Shown here: positions 18,901-26,827 of the stretch, one piece after another
How positions within the stretch are numbered: the stretch's first letter is position 1
Layout: each line of letters begins with the position of its first letter
NCBI GenBank assembly: GCA_945881965.1
Contig: CAMCVS010000001.1
Coordinates: 229,402-293,401 of the forward strand
Origin: Paracoccus haematequi
Lineage (GTDB): Bacteria; Pseudomonadota; Alphaproteobacteria; Rhodobacterales; Rhodobacteraceae
Direction of reading: 5' to 3'
DNA: 64,000 bases
Made by a program: the position numbers and the translations under genes
The notes under the pieces: generated by a model
The model's database searches: none
What the model saw: the letters and a program-made list of their open reading frames with translations, nothing else
Told to the model about the DNA's origin: nothing

Positions 18901-19422
18901 CACCTCGACATACAACCGGTCGCCGAAAATCCCCGCCAACCGCGTCATCAGCGCCTGCGCGCGCGCGTCCTGCCCCTGCTGGATCAGCCGCCCCACCGGC
19001 CCCATCGCCCCCCCGGTCAGACAGATCAGCCCCGCGCCATGCGCCGCCAGATCCTCCAACCGCACCTGCGGCACCTGCCCGGATTTGCCCAGGTAAAGCA
19101 CCGAATTCAGCTTCATCAGGTTCATGTAACCGGTATCAGACTGCGCCAGCAGCACGATATCGGCAGGCAAAGCGGGCCGCGCGCCGGGTTCCTGCGGCTG
19201 ATAGCCCAGCGAAATCTGGCAACCCAGGATCGGCTGCACGCCCACGGCCAGCGCGCCCTGCGAAAATTCCAGCGCGGCGAACAGGTTGTTGGTGTCGGTC
19301 ACCGCCACCGCAGGCATCCCCATCGCCGCAACCAGGCCGGGCAGCTTTTTCAGCCGCATGGCGCCTTCCAGCAGCGAATATTCGGTATGGACGCGCAGAT
19401 GGATGAACAGCGGATCAGACAT
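15907..19422 (-). CDS. dnaE: DNA polymerase III alpha subunit
   Basis: This 1171-residue replicative polymerase subunit elongates DNA at the fork within the holoenzyme. It starts with the PHP domain (HLRVHTEYSLLEGA). The palm domain follows with GPGRGSGAGSLVAYAL and the catalytic aspartates in PDFDIDFCMDRR at about residue 400-410. The finger region, helix-hairpin-helix region (LARRVDLKRVGKRPLEML) and OB fold (GVIVSALQERKSGRGTRFF) complete it. Length and the absence of imuA/imuB neighbours mark the main DnaE1 rather than the error-prone DnaE2. Two upstream in-frame start codons exist, but the ATG at 19422 has an AAGG element at good spacing. Confidence 0.97.
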   Translation of the reverse strand: MSDPLFIHLRVHTEYSLLEGAMRLKKLPGLVAAMGMPAVAVTDTNNLFAALEFSQGALAVGVQPILGCQISLGYQPQEPGARPALPADIVLLAQSDTGYMNLMKLNSVLYLGKSGQVPQVRLEDLAAHGAGLICLTGGAMGPVGRLIQQGQDARAQALMTRLAGIFGDRLYVEVQRHPGDGPIPEAERATERGFVEMAYAMGLPLVATNDVHFPKPDMFEAHDALLCIADGAYVDQQGARRRLTPQHSLKSQEEMAALFADLPEALANTVEIARRCAFASPKRAPILPRFADDEVQELRRQARAGLAARLRVIPHAAPVADYESRLEFELGVIEGMGFPGYFLIVADFIQWAKRQGIPVGPGRGSGAGSLVAYALTITDLDPLRYALLFERFLNPERVSMPDFDIDFCMDRREEVIAYVQQKYGRDRVAQIITFGALLSKAAVRDVGRVLQMPYGQVDRLSKLIPMEGVKPVSIEQALAQEERLREASRSEEVVKRLLDYGMQVEGLLRNASTHAAGVVIGDRPLDELVPLYQDPRSDMPATQFNMKWVEAAGLVKFDFLGLKTLTVIQNAIDLIRAQGRHLHTAADGTLLYQPPAGAVDDIGAIPLDDAKTYELYARARTVAVFQVESSGMMDALRRMKPTCIEDIVALVALYRPGPMENIPAYCEVKNGLKPRVSIHPSIDHILEETQGIIVYQEQVMQIAQVMAGYSLGGADLLRRAMGKKIAAEMAKERPKFEAGAMANGVDAKKAAEVFDLLEKFANYGFNKSHAAAYAVVSYQTGWLKANHPVEFMAGVMNCDIHLTDKLSVYAEEVRRGMSLTIVPPCVNRSDAMFSVSEGRLVYALGALKNVGPEAMRLITDARGDKPFVSLFDLARRVDLKRVGKRPLEMLARAGAFDVLDPNRRRVFDSLDALVTWSAAVHDARASAQVSLFGTGGDDLPEPRLTGVPDWSAADRLTEEHKAIGFYLSGHPLDDYLPALRRKKAMTLAELQVKAEQDGAAVGRVGVIVSALQERKSGRGTRFFRMNISDPTGQVSGMALFPEDFDAVRQVFERSLQVVMTLEARFNEGQFDPVARGVTALEDVVADAGASGLKVWLEEAGAAALVARVLADAAAAAKTRAQARAIGPVTLCLLHPDLPGEVEIDCGADYPVTPQVKGAIKSLPGVVMVDEV

Positions 19423-19495
19423 GCCCATCACCTTATGCCGCCGTCACGGCCAAGAAAACCCGGAACAGGGGGGGTTGATATTGTTTATTGTTTCA

Positions 19496-19522
19496 GTCAG
19501 GTATTGGCATCATAAACCTGAC
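19496..19522. promoter_or_regulatory. Inverted repeat upstream of a small secreted-protein gene
   Basis: GTCAGGT at 19496-19502 and ACCTGAC at 19516-19522 form a perfect 7-bp dyad with a 13-bp spacer. It ends 14 bp before the ATG at 19537 in an AT-rich region between divergent genes. It could be an operator or an RNA hairpin that limits ribosome access, since the start lacks a clear Shine-Dalgarno sequence. Confidence 0.4.
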
Positions 19523-19536
19523 AAAAGAAATCAACA

Positions 19537-19842
19537 ATGGAATCTCTCCTGCTTGCCACAGCCCTGACCCTTGCACCGCTGGCCGCCAACGCGGCCGATC
19601 CCGCCGTGCCGACCGCAACCGCGGCCATCGGCGCGACCGGATTCACCTATGCGTTGTTTGAAACCACGGTCGAACACGCCGACCTCGCCACCTGCCCGCC
19701 CGGTATCGACACTTCGCGGATGTTCTGCCGTCTGACGCTGGCCTCTGACCTGATCCATGTCTTCATCTTTGCGCTGGACGGTGACCAGACCCTGACAGCC
19801 ATTCAAAGCTATGACATGGCCGACGGTCTGCCGCGTTTCTGA
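19537..19842 (+). CDS. Small secreted protein with two cysteines, unknown function
   Basis: This 101-residue protein has a signal peptide (cleavage probably after ANAAD-) and a small mature domain with two cysteines (ATCPPGIDTSRMFCR) that could form one disulfide. Conserved-looking strands follow (ASDLIHVFIFALDGDQTL). I believe similar small proteins are common in Rhodobacterales, but none has a function I can name. It is flanked by an AT-rich leader with an inverted repeat and is probably monocistronic, with 181 bp before xdhA. Confidence 0.7.
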   Translation: MESLLLATALTLAPLAANAADPAVPTATAAIGATGFTYALFETTVEHADLATCPPGIDTSRMFCRLTLASDLIHVFIFALDGDQTLTAIQSYDMADGLPRF

Positions 19843-20023
19843 TCCCCCGCCCAACAACGCCCTCCGGGGCCAGGCGGGCGCGATGATTTGACCTTGCCAA
19901 ACCAACCGGGGCGCGCCTAGCTTGGATCATCAGGCTCGGACGCGCCCTCTACGCCGCATCGAGGGCGCGCCACGCAGGACCACAGGGTCAACAGCCAAAC
20001 GGGTAAGGCGGCAGGCAAAGTCC

Positions 20024-21463
20024 ATGAACATCGCTTTTCTTCTGAACGGAAGAAACGTGGCCCTGACCGGCATCGACCCGCGCACCACGGCGCTGGACTG
20101 GCTGCGCGACACCCAAGGGCTGACCGCCACCAAAGAGGGCTGCAACGAGGGCGATTGTGGGGCCTGCACGGTGCTTGTGACTGATGATCAAGGCACCCGC
20201 GCCGTCAACGCCTGCATCCTGTTTCTGCCGCAACTGCATGGCCGCGCGCTCCGCACCGTCGAGGGCATCGCGGGCCCCGATGGCACGTTGCACCCGGTGC
20301 AACAGGCGATGGTCGATCACCATGGCAGCCAGTGCGGGTTCTGCACCCCCGGCTTCATCGCCCAGATGGCCGCGAACCACCTGAACGGCGACACCGATCA
20401 TGAAACCGGCCTGTCGGGCAATCTCTGCCGCTGCACCGGTTACGCGCCCATCCTGCGCGCCGCCCGCGCGGCTGCGGCGGCTCCGGTGCCCGACTGGATG
20501 CTGGCCGATGCCGCACACGGCGCCCAGCCCTTCCCTGGTTCAGAACTATCCTCGGGGGGTGAGGTCCACGCGGAACGCGGGGGCCGAGGGGGGCAGACAG
20601 CCCCCCTTGCCGCCCACCGCCCGCAAACCGCCGACGAACTGGCAGAACTTTACGCCGCCCACCCTGATGCCACGCTCGTGGCTGGTGCAACGGACGTCGG
20701 GCTGTGGGTGACGAAACAGAACCGCGCCCTTGGGCGAATGATCTTCCTGTCGGGTGTGAGCGATTTGGCGCAGATCACCGAAACCGACGACAGGATCACC
20801 ATCGGCGCGGGCGTCACCATCGCGCGGCTGATCCCGCTGATGGACCGCCTGCACCCGTCCTTTGCCGCGATGCTGAAGCGTTACGGCAGCCCGCAGGTCC
20901 GCGCCGTGGCCACCATCGGCGGCAATATCGCCAACGGATCCCCCATCGGTGACGCGCCGCCCGCGCTGATCGCGCTGGGGGCCACGCTGCATCTGCGCCA
21001 TGGCGCGACCTGCCGCGACCTGCCGCTCGAGGCGTTCTTTCTGGACTATGGCCGTCAGGACCGCCGCCCCGGCGAGTTTGTCGAAGCCGTCAGCATCCCC
21101 CGCCAACCCGATCACCTGCGGGTCTACAAGATTTCGAAACGCTTTGATCAGGATATCTCCGCGGTTTGCGGCGCCTTTCATATTGCAGTGACAGATGACC
21201 GCGTGACCGAGGCCCGTATCGCCTTTGGCGGCATGGCCGGCACCCCGAAACGCGCGGCCCATGTCGAAGCCGCGCTGATCGGCCAGCCGTGGGATGGCGA
21301 AACGCTGGGCCGTGCCTCTGCCGCCTTTGCGCAGGATTTCACGCCGCTGTCGGATATGCGGGCAACAGCCGCCTATCGGCTGACGATCGCTGCCAATCTG
21401 CTGCGGCGCTATCATGCCGAAACCACGGGCATTGCCACCGATATCCGGGGGGTTCGGCCATGA
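20024..21463 (+). CDS. xdhA: Xanthine dehydrogenase small subunit (2Fe-2S and FAD)
   Basis: This 479-residue subunit carries electrons from the molybdenum site to NAD+. The plant-type 2Fe-2S domain has C40, C45, C48 and C64. The second 2Fe-2S domain has C104, C107, C135 and C137 in GFCTPGF and GNLCRCTGY. The FAD domain begins near residue 200 (LVAGATDVGLW) and includes TIGGNIANGSPIGD. An Arg/Gly-rich linker between the two halves is encoded by a strong hairpin (20588-20606) and looks like an insertion. The ATG at 20024 gives the normal N-terminus. The stop overlaps xdhB by 4 bp. Confidence 0.96.
   Translation: MNIAFLLNGRNVALTGIDPRTTALDWLRDTQGLTATKEGCNEGDCGACTVLVTDDQGTRAVNACILFLPQLHGRALRTVEGIAGPDGTLHPVQQAMVDHHGSQCGFCTPGFIAQMAANHLNGDTDHETGLSGNLCRCTGYAPILRAARAAAAAPVPDWMLADAAHGAQPFPGSELSSGGEVHAERGGRGGQTAPLAAHRPQTADELAELYAAHPDATLVAGATDVGLWVTKQNRALGRMIFLSGVSDLAQITETDDRITIGAGVTIARLIPLMDRLHPSFAAMLKRYGSPQVRAVATIGGNIANGSPIGDAPPALIALGATLHLRHGATCRDLPLEAFFLDYGRQDRRPGEFVEAVSIPRQPDHLRVYKISKRFDQDISAVCGAFHIAVTDDRVTEARIAFGGMAGTPKRAAHVEAALIGQPWDGETLGRASAAFAQDFTPLSDMRATAAYRLTIAANLLRRYHAETTGIATDIRGVRP
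20588..20606. repeat. GC hairpin inside the xdhA linker
   Basis: GGGGGGC at 20588-20594 and GCCCCCC at 20600-20606 form a perfect 7-bp stem with a 5-base loop within coding sequence. It closely resembles the hairpin at 33550-33566 that ends another gene, which suggests a mobile palindromic element inserted in frame into the interdomain linker. Confidence 0.55.
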
Positions 21464-23799
21464 CCCTGGGTAAACCCCTGCCGCATGATTCGGCGCCCCT
21501 GCATGTCACAGGGCAGGCGCGCTATGTCGATGACATCCCCCTGCCCGCCCACGCCCTGCATCTGGCCTTTGGCAAGGCGACCATCGCGAAGGGTCGCGTC
21601 ACCGCGATTGATCTTGATCCGGTCCGCGCGGCCCCCGGCGTGGTCATGGTGTTGGGGCCTGCCGACCTGCCCGGCGATTGCGACACCTCGCCGTCCGCGC
21701 ATGACGAACCGCTATTGTCGGATCAGGTGCATTTCCATGGCCAGCCGTTGTTTCTGGTGGTGGCCGACAGCCATCTGGCCGCACGGCGCGCAGCGACCAT
21801 TGCCCGTGTCACCTATGAAACCGAGACTCCGATCCTGACAATCGAGGACGCACTTGCCGCCAATGCCCGCTTTGAAGACGGCCCCCGCATCTGGACGCGC
21901 GGCGATGTCGCGGCGGCGCTGGCTGCCGCCCCCCACCACCTCGAAGGCCGCATCGAGATGGGCGGGCAAGAGCATTTCTACCTTGAAGGGCAGGCCGCAC
22001 TGGCCCTGCCCGGCGAGGGCGGCGAGGTGCATGTGATCGCCTCGACCCAGCACCCGACCGAGGTGCAGCACAAGGTCGCCCATGCGCTGCATGTGCCCAT
22101 GCACAAGGTCCGCGTCGAATGTCGCCGCATGGGCGGCGGTTTCGGCGGCAAGGAAAGCCAGGGCAATGCGCTGGCCATCGCCTGCGCCGTGGTGGCGGCG
22201 CAGACGGGCCGGCCCGCGAAAATGCGTTACGACCGCGACGACGACATGATCCTGACCGGCAAGCGGCATGATTTCCGCATCGACTATCGCGCCGGGTTCG
22301 ACGCGACAGGCCGCCTGACCGCCGTCGATTTCATCCATTACACCCGCTGCGGCTGGAGCCAGGATTTGTCGCTGCCTGTCGCCGACCGCGCCATGCTGCA
22401 TGCGGATAACGCCTATTTCCTGCCTGCCGTGCGGATCGAAAGCCACCGTTTGCGCACCAACATGGCCTCCGCCACCGCGTTTCGCGGTTTTGGCGGGCCG
22501 CAGGGCGTTCTGGGGATCGAACGCGTGCTGGATCATGTCGCGCATCATCTGGGGCTGGACCCGCTGGCGGTGCGGCGGGCGAATTACTATGACGGGCCTG
22601 CGCCATCCGGTCCCGGCACCGGGGCACGCTACGGCGGCCCCCATTCGCCCTCCTCGCCTGCGCGCAATACGACGCCGTATGGCCAGACGGTGACGGGATT
22701 TGCCCTGCACGACATGACCGATGCCCTGGCGCAATCGGCGGACTATGCCGCCCGCCGCGCCGCCATCCGCGACTGGAACGCGGACCAGCCGATCCTGAAG
22801 CGGGGCATCGCGCTGACACCGGTGAAATTCGGCATATCGTTCACGCTGACGCATCTCAATCAGGCGGGGGCCTTGGTGCATGTCTATCAGGACGGGTCGA
22901 TCCACCTGAACCACGGCGGAACCGAGATGGGACAGGGCCTGAACCAGAAGGTGGCACAAGTCGCCGCCGATGCCTTTGGCGTGGGGATCGACGCGGTGCA
23001 GATCACCGCGACCGACACCGCCAAGGTGCCGAACACGTCCGCCACTGCCGCCTCATCCGGGTCTGACCTGAACGGTATGGCGGTCTTGGCCGCCTGCGAC
23101 ACCATCCGGGGGCGTATCGCCGCCTGTCTGGCGGAACTGCACCAATGCGCCCCCGATCAGGTGCGCTTTGCGGACGGCCACGTGAAGGCAGGCGGGGCGG
23201 ACATGTCATTCGCCGAGGCCGCGCTGACCGCCTATCAAAACCGCGTCAGCCTGTCGGCCACGGGGTTTTACAAGACGCCCGATATCTCGTGGGACCGGAT
23301 CAAGGGGCAGGGCAAGCCGTTCTATTATTTCGCCTATGGCGCGGCGGTGACCGAAGTCGTCATCGACACCCTGACCGGGGAAAACCGCCTGCTGCGCGCC
23401 GATATCCTCCATGATTCGGGTGCCAGCCTGAACCCCGCGCTAGATATCGGGCAGGTCGAGGGCGGATATGTCCAAGGCGCGGGTTGGCTGACGATGGAAG
23501 AGCTGGTCTGGGACGACGCAGGCCGGTTGCGCACCCATGCGCCCGCCACCTACAAAATTCCCGCCACATCGGACACGCCGCCAGTGTTCAACGTCGCGCT
23601 CTGGGACCGCGCCAACCCGGAAGCCACCGTGCGCCGGTCAAAGGCGGTGGGGGAACCGCCGTTCATGCTGGGCATATCCGCGCTGATGGCGATTTCGGAT
23701 GCGCTGGCGCAGGCTTGTCCCGGTGTCTATCCCGCGCTTGACGCCCCTGCGACACCGGAACGTGTTCTGATGACGTTGCGGCGGATGCGCGCAGGATGA
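21460..23799 (+). CDS. xdhB: Xanthine dehydrogenase large subunit (molybdenum cofactor)
   Basis: This 779-residue subunit oxidises hypoxanthine to xanthine and xanthine to urate. It shows the molybdopterin motif GGGFGGKESQG, whose glutamate corresponds to the substrate-binding Glu232 of Rhodobacter capsulatus XDH. It also has AFRGFGGPQG with the equivalent of Arg310, GGTEMGQGLNQKV, and the C-terminal KAVGEPPFML with the catalytic glutamate. Together these favour purine hydroxylation over aldehyde oxidation. It overlaps xdhA and the following unknown gene by 4 bp each, so the operon is translationally coupled. It needs XdhC for cofactor insertion. Confidence 0.96.
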   Translation: MTLGKPLPHDSAPLHVTGQARYVDDIPLPAHALHLAFGKATIAKGRVTAIDLDPVRAAPGVVMVLGPADLPGDCDTSPSAHDEPLLSDQVHFHGQPLFLVVADSHLAARRAATIARVTYETETPILTIEDALAANARFEDGPRIWTRGDVAAALAAAPHHLEGRIEMGGQEHFYLEGQAALALPGEGGEVHVIASTQHPTEVQHKVAHALHVPMHKVRVECRRMGGGFGGKESQGNALAIACAVVAAQTGRPAKMRYDRDDDMILTGKRHDFRIDYRAGFDATGRLTAVDFIHYTRCGWSQDLSLPVADRAMLHADNAYFLPAVRIESHRLRTNMASATAFRGFGGPQGVLGIERVLDHVAHHLGLDPLAVRRANYYDGPAPSGPGTGARYGGPHSPSSPARNTTPYGQTVTGFALHDMTDALAQSADYAARRAAIRDWNADQPILKRGIALTPVKFGISFTLTHLNQAGALVHVYQDGSIHLNHGGTEMGQGLNQKVAQVAADAFGVGIDAVQITATDTAKVPNTSATAASSGSDLNGMAVLAACDTIRGRIAACLAELHQCAPDQVRFADGHVKAGGADMSFAEAALTAYQNRVSLSATGFYKTPDISWDRIKGQGKPFYYFAYGAAVTEVVIDTLTGENRLLRADILHDSGASLNPALDIGQVEGGYVQGAGWLTMEELVWDDAGRLRTHAPATYKIPATSDTPPVFNVALWDRANPEATVRRSKAVGEPPFMLGISALMAISDALAQACPGVYPALDAPATPERVLMTLRRMRAG

Positions 23800-24326
23800 G
23801 CCACACAGCGCAGCCCTATCTGGATGCCATTGCCGCCGCGATTCATGCCGGTCAGGACATACGCGACTGGCTGGTGGCAGGCACGCGCGGCGACGCATGG
23901 CGTGGGGCGCTGTCGCTGCATGACCGGCAACATGCGCTTAGAAGAAAAGGTCAGAAACAACCGTTTTATTGCAACTATCATTGTGGTCTGGACAGCCGCT
24001 GCACATGCCGCCCTGACGGCACGACGGCGCTGGAAACCGATCTGATGGCCTTTCTGGCGCATGACACGGGAAAGGTTCTGGCGCTGCATCTGGAATTCAA
24101 ACACCACCGTGAACCGCTGAAACCGGGTCAGGCGGCCGCCTATCCGATGCGTGCGGCCTGTTGGGCACGCGGCGATCATTGCCCGCGAACGGTCATGCCG
24201 CATGACGCCTGGATGACCGTCATCGTCTGTGACCCCGCCTTTCATCCCGCTGCGGAACTGGCCCATTTCGACCGCGTGTTATCACACGCCGATGCCGCAA
24301 CTCGCATCCCCGGATGGCCCGCATGA
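23796..24326 (+). CDS. Unknown cysteine-rich protein with PD-(D/E)XK nuclease-like pattern
   Basis: This 176-residue protein sits between xdhB and xdhC with ATGA overlaps on both sides, so it is a real operon member. I do not recognise a named family. Visible features are a cysteine cluster (C59, C63, C69, C71 in YCNYHCGLDSRCTC) and directly after it E80/D82, then E100-F-K102 (LHLEFKH) and Q112 on a following helix. The D-x17-E-x-K plus Gln spacing is that of PD-(D/E)XK nuclease folds, in which a neighbouring cysteine cluster sometimes binds Fe-S. Whether it is a nuclease, an assembly factor for xanthine dehydrogenase or a hitchhiker is open. There is no signal peptide or membrane segment. 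Confidence 0.75.
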   Translation: MSHTAQPYLDAIAAAIHAGQDIRDWLVAGTRGDAWRGALSLHDRQHALRRKGQKQPFYCNYHCGLDSRCTCRPDGTTALETDLMAFLAHDTGKVLALHLEFKHHREPLKPGQAAAYPMRAACWARGDHCPRTVMPHDAWMTVIVCDPAFHPAAELAHFDRVLSHADAATRIPGWPA

Positions 24327-25255
24327 GCTTGGACCGCGCCGCCCTTGCCGCCGCCATCGCCGCGCATGGCCGCGTCACCCGCGTGGTGGTGGCGGATGTG
24401 GCGGGGTCAGCCCCGCGCGAGGCGGGGGCGGCGATGCTGGTCTGGGCGGATGGCCAGGACGGCACGATTGGTGGCGGCGCGCTGGAGCTGGAGGCGGCGG
24501 AACTGGCACGCAGCGTGACCCAGCCCTTCGTGATCACGCGGGCCTTGGGGCCGGACCTGGGGCAATGCTGCGGCGGGCGGGTGGTGCTGGTGCTGGAACC
24601 GTTCGACGCCGCGCGGCTGGCGGATATACCCGATAACGGGGTCTATGCCCGTGCTCTTGCCCAAGCCCCGATGCCGCTGGCGGTGCAGCATGTGGTAAGC
24701 GATGCGCGCGGGCAAGGCGTGACCCCGGCGATCCGCCTGATCGATGGCTGGTTGATTGAACCACTCCACCGGTCCGCGCACCCTGTCTGGGTCTGGGGTG
24801 CGGGGCATGTTGGGCGCGCGTTGGTGGGTGTGCTGGCCCCCCTGCCCGATCTGGCGATCACATGGGCTGACACCGCGCCGGACCGTTTTCCTGCCGTTGT
24901 TCCCGCAGGCGTCACTGCCATCCCGGCCGCTGATCTGGCATTGCTGGCCGCCCATGCGCCCCCCGCGCATCATCTGATCCTGACCTATTCCCATGCCATT
25001 GACCTTGCGCTGTGCGACGCGCTGTTGCGGCGACCCGCCGCAAGCATCGGCCTGATCGGGTCGGCGACCAAATGGGCGCGGTTCCGGGCGCGGCTGGCGG
25101 CGATGGGCCATAGCCCCGCCCAGATTTCGCGCATCACCTGCCCCATCGGCGATCCGGCCTTGGGCAAGCACCCGCAGGCCATTGCCGTGGGCGTCGCGGC
25201 TGCGTTACTGTCGCGGACAGCGCAACAAGAGGCGCAAAGGAACAGGACGGCGTGA
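24323..25255 (+). CDS. xdhC: Xanthine dehydrogenase accessory protein, molybdenum cofactor insertion
   Basis: This 310-residue chaperone binds the sulfurated molybdenum cofactor and inserts it into XdhB. The N-terminal XdhC/CoxI domain shows VVVADVAGSAPREAGAAM and DGTIGGGALE, then LGQCCGGRV. The C-terminal Rossmann-like domain shows VWGAGHVGRALV and the terminal SRITCPIGDPALGKHPQAIA. I chose the ATG at 24323, which overlaps the preceding stop as elsewhere in the operon; an ATG at 24314 would add three residues. It overlaps the transporter ATPase gene by a GTGA. Confidence 0.95.
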   Translation: MSLDRAALAAAIAAHGRVTRVVVADVAGSAPREAGAAMLVWADGQDGTIGGGALELEAAELARSVTQPFVITRALGPDLGQCCGGRVVLVLEPFDAARLADIPDNGVYARALAQAPMPLAVQHVVSDARGQGVTPAIRLIDGWLIEPLHRSAHPVWVWGAGHVGRALVGVLAPLPDLAITWADTAPDRFPAVVPAGVTAIPAADLALLAAHAPPAHHLILTYSHAIDLALCDALLRRPAASIGLIGSATKWARFRARLAAMGHSPAQISRITCPIGDPALGKHPQAIAVGVAAALLSRTAQQEAQRNRTA

Positions 25256-26772
25256 CCGGCACATTGCTTGCCATCCAAGGGCTGACCAAGGCCTATCCGG
25301 GCGTTCTGGCCAATGACGCGGTATCGTTTGATATCGGCACGGGCGAGGTGCATGCCCTGCTGGGCGAAAACGGCGCGGGCAAATCCACGCTGGTCAAAAT
25401 GATCTATGGCCTGGTGAAACCCGATGCCGGGCGGATGGTGATGCAGGGCGCACCCTATGCCCCCAATGCCCCGCGCGCGGCACGGGCGGCGGGCGTGGCG
25501 ATGGTGTTCCAGCATTTCTCGCTGTTCGAGGCGCTGACGGTGGCGGAAAACATCGCGTTGGGCATGGAAAACCCGCCCGCGATGCGCGATCTGGCGACCC
25601 GTATCCGCACGGTATCGCAGACCTATGGCCTGCCGCTGGACCCGGCGCGCGTGGTGGGCGATCTGTCGGCGGGCGAACGGCAGCGGGTCGAGATCATCCG
25701 GTGCCTGCTGCAAAGCCCGCGCCTTTTGATCATGGACGAACCCACATCCGTGCTGACCCCGCAAGAGGTGGCGATCCTGTTCGAAACCCTGCGCAAGCTG
25801 CGGTCTGAGGGCGTGTCGATTCTGTATATCTCGCACAAGCTGGAAGAAATCCGCGCGCTGTGTGACACCGCCACCATCCTGCGCGGCGGGCGCAAGGTGG
25901 CGACCTGCACGCCCGCAGAAAAGACCGCGCGCGACCTGGCAGAGATGATGGTGGGCGCGGTGCTGAAGGTGCCGGAACGCCATGCCGCGCCGTCGGGCGA
26001 TCCGCTATTGAAGGTCACAGGGCTGTCGGTGGCCTCGCCCGCGCAATTCGGCACGGCGCTGCGCGATATCAGTTTCGCGGTGCGCCCCGGCGAGGTGCTG
26101 GGCATCGGCGGCGTAGCGGGCAATGGGCAGGATGAATTGCTGCTGGCACTGTCGGGCGAATTGCTGTCGCGGCGCGGGATGGTGACGGTGGCGGGGCAGG
26201 ATGTGTCGCGCGAAGGCCCGGTGGCGCGGCGCGCGGCAGGGCTGCTGTGCGCGCCCGAAGAACGGCTGGGCCATGCGGCGGCCCCGGACATGAGCCTGAC
26301 GGAGAATGCGGCGCTGACGGCGGCGGCGCGGATGGGGATGCTGCGGCAGGGCTTTATCAACTGGGTGGCCGCGCGCGGTTACGCGGAAAAGGTCATCGCG
26401 GCGTTTGACGTCCGCACGCCGGGGCCACAGGTGGCGGCGCGCGCCTTGTCGGGCGGGAATTTGCAGAAATTCGTCATCGGCCGCGAGGTGTTGCAGGCCC
26501 CGCGCGTGTTGGTGGTCAATCAGCCGACATGGGGGGTGGATGCGGCGGCGGCGGCGGCGATCCGGCAGGCGCTTTTGGATCTGGCGGCGGGCGGAGCGGC
26601 AGTGGTGGTGATCAGTCAGGATCTGGACGAGTTGATGGAAATCGCCGACCGCTTTGGCGCACTGAACGGCGGGCGGTTGTCGGCGTTGCGGCCCACGGCG
26701 GGGTTGAGCGTGGACGAGATCGGCCTGATGATGGGCGGCGCACATGGGATGGAGGTGGCGCATGTCGGATAG
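25252..26772 (+). CDS. Nucleoside/purine ABC transporter ATP-binding protein (two ATPase domains)
   Basis: This 506-residue protein holds two ABC ATPase domains, as in ribose/nucleoside importers (NupA, YufO type). The first domain has Walker A LLGENGAGKSTL, signature LSAGERQRVEI and Walker B LLIMDEPTSVL. The second is degenerate in Walker A (GVAGNGQDELL) but has LSGGNLQKFVIGRE, and its Walker B site reads VVNQPTWG instead of the usual T-x-P-T-x-G pattern, as in this family. It powers uptake through the two permeases that follow. The GTG start overlaps xdhC, tying transport to purine oxidation. Confidence 0.93.
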   Translation: MTGTLLAIQGLTKAYPGVLANDAVSFDIGTGEVHALLGENGAGKSTLVKMIYGLVKPDAGRMVMQGAPYAPNAPRAARAAGVAMVFQHFSLFEALTVAENIALGMENPPAMRDLATRIRTVSQTYGLPLDPARVVGDLSAGERQRVEIIRCLLQSPRLLIMDEPTSVLTPQEVAILFETLRKLRSEGVSILYISHKLEEIRALCDTATILRGGRKVATCTPAEKTARDLAEMMVGAVLKVPERHAAPSGDPLLKVTGLSVASPAQFGTALRDISFAVRPGEVLGIGGVAGNGQDELLLALSGELLSRRGMVTVAGQDVSREGPVARRAAGLLCAPEERLGHAAAPDMSLTENAALTAAARMGMLRQGFINWVAARGYAEKVIAAFDVRTPGPQVAARALSGGNLQKFVIGREVLQAPRVLVVNQPTWGVDAAAAAAIRQALLDLAAGGAAVVVISQDLDELMEIADRFGALNGGRLSALRPTAGLSVDEIGLMMGGAHGMEVAHVG

Positions 26773-26827
26773 CGCGGATGCCTCCGGCGGGGATATCTTC
26801 GGCAAGATGAAGGGGGGCGCGGCGTGA
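26762..26827 (+). CDS. Possible 21-codon mini-ORF bridging the ATPase and permease genes
   Basis: An ATG at 26762 inside the end of the ATPase gene opens a 21-residue frame that ends with a TGA at 26825-26827, overlapping the GTG start of the permease gene at 26824. The centre of the frame is made of the dispersed repeat and encodes SGGDIFGKMKGG. It would let ribosomes run continuously from the ATPase to the permease gene. There is no independent evidence for a stable peptide, and it may be a chance frame. Confidence 0.25.
   Translation: MSDSADASGGDIFGKMKGGAA
26780..26812. repeat. Dispersed 33-bp repeat, copy 2 (inverted, diverged)
   Basis: This copy starts GCCTCCGGCGGGGATAT and ends GGCAAGATGAAG, the reverse complement of the copies at 9842 and 56102 with several mismatches. 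It fills most of the 51-bp gap between the transporter ATPase and permease genes. Confidence 0.65.

Noticed and set aside
16660-19515. 951-codon open frame opposite dnaE
   Set aside because: The minus-strand dnaE is certain, and the plus-strand product is Arg/His/Gln-rich with no domain.
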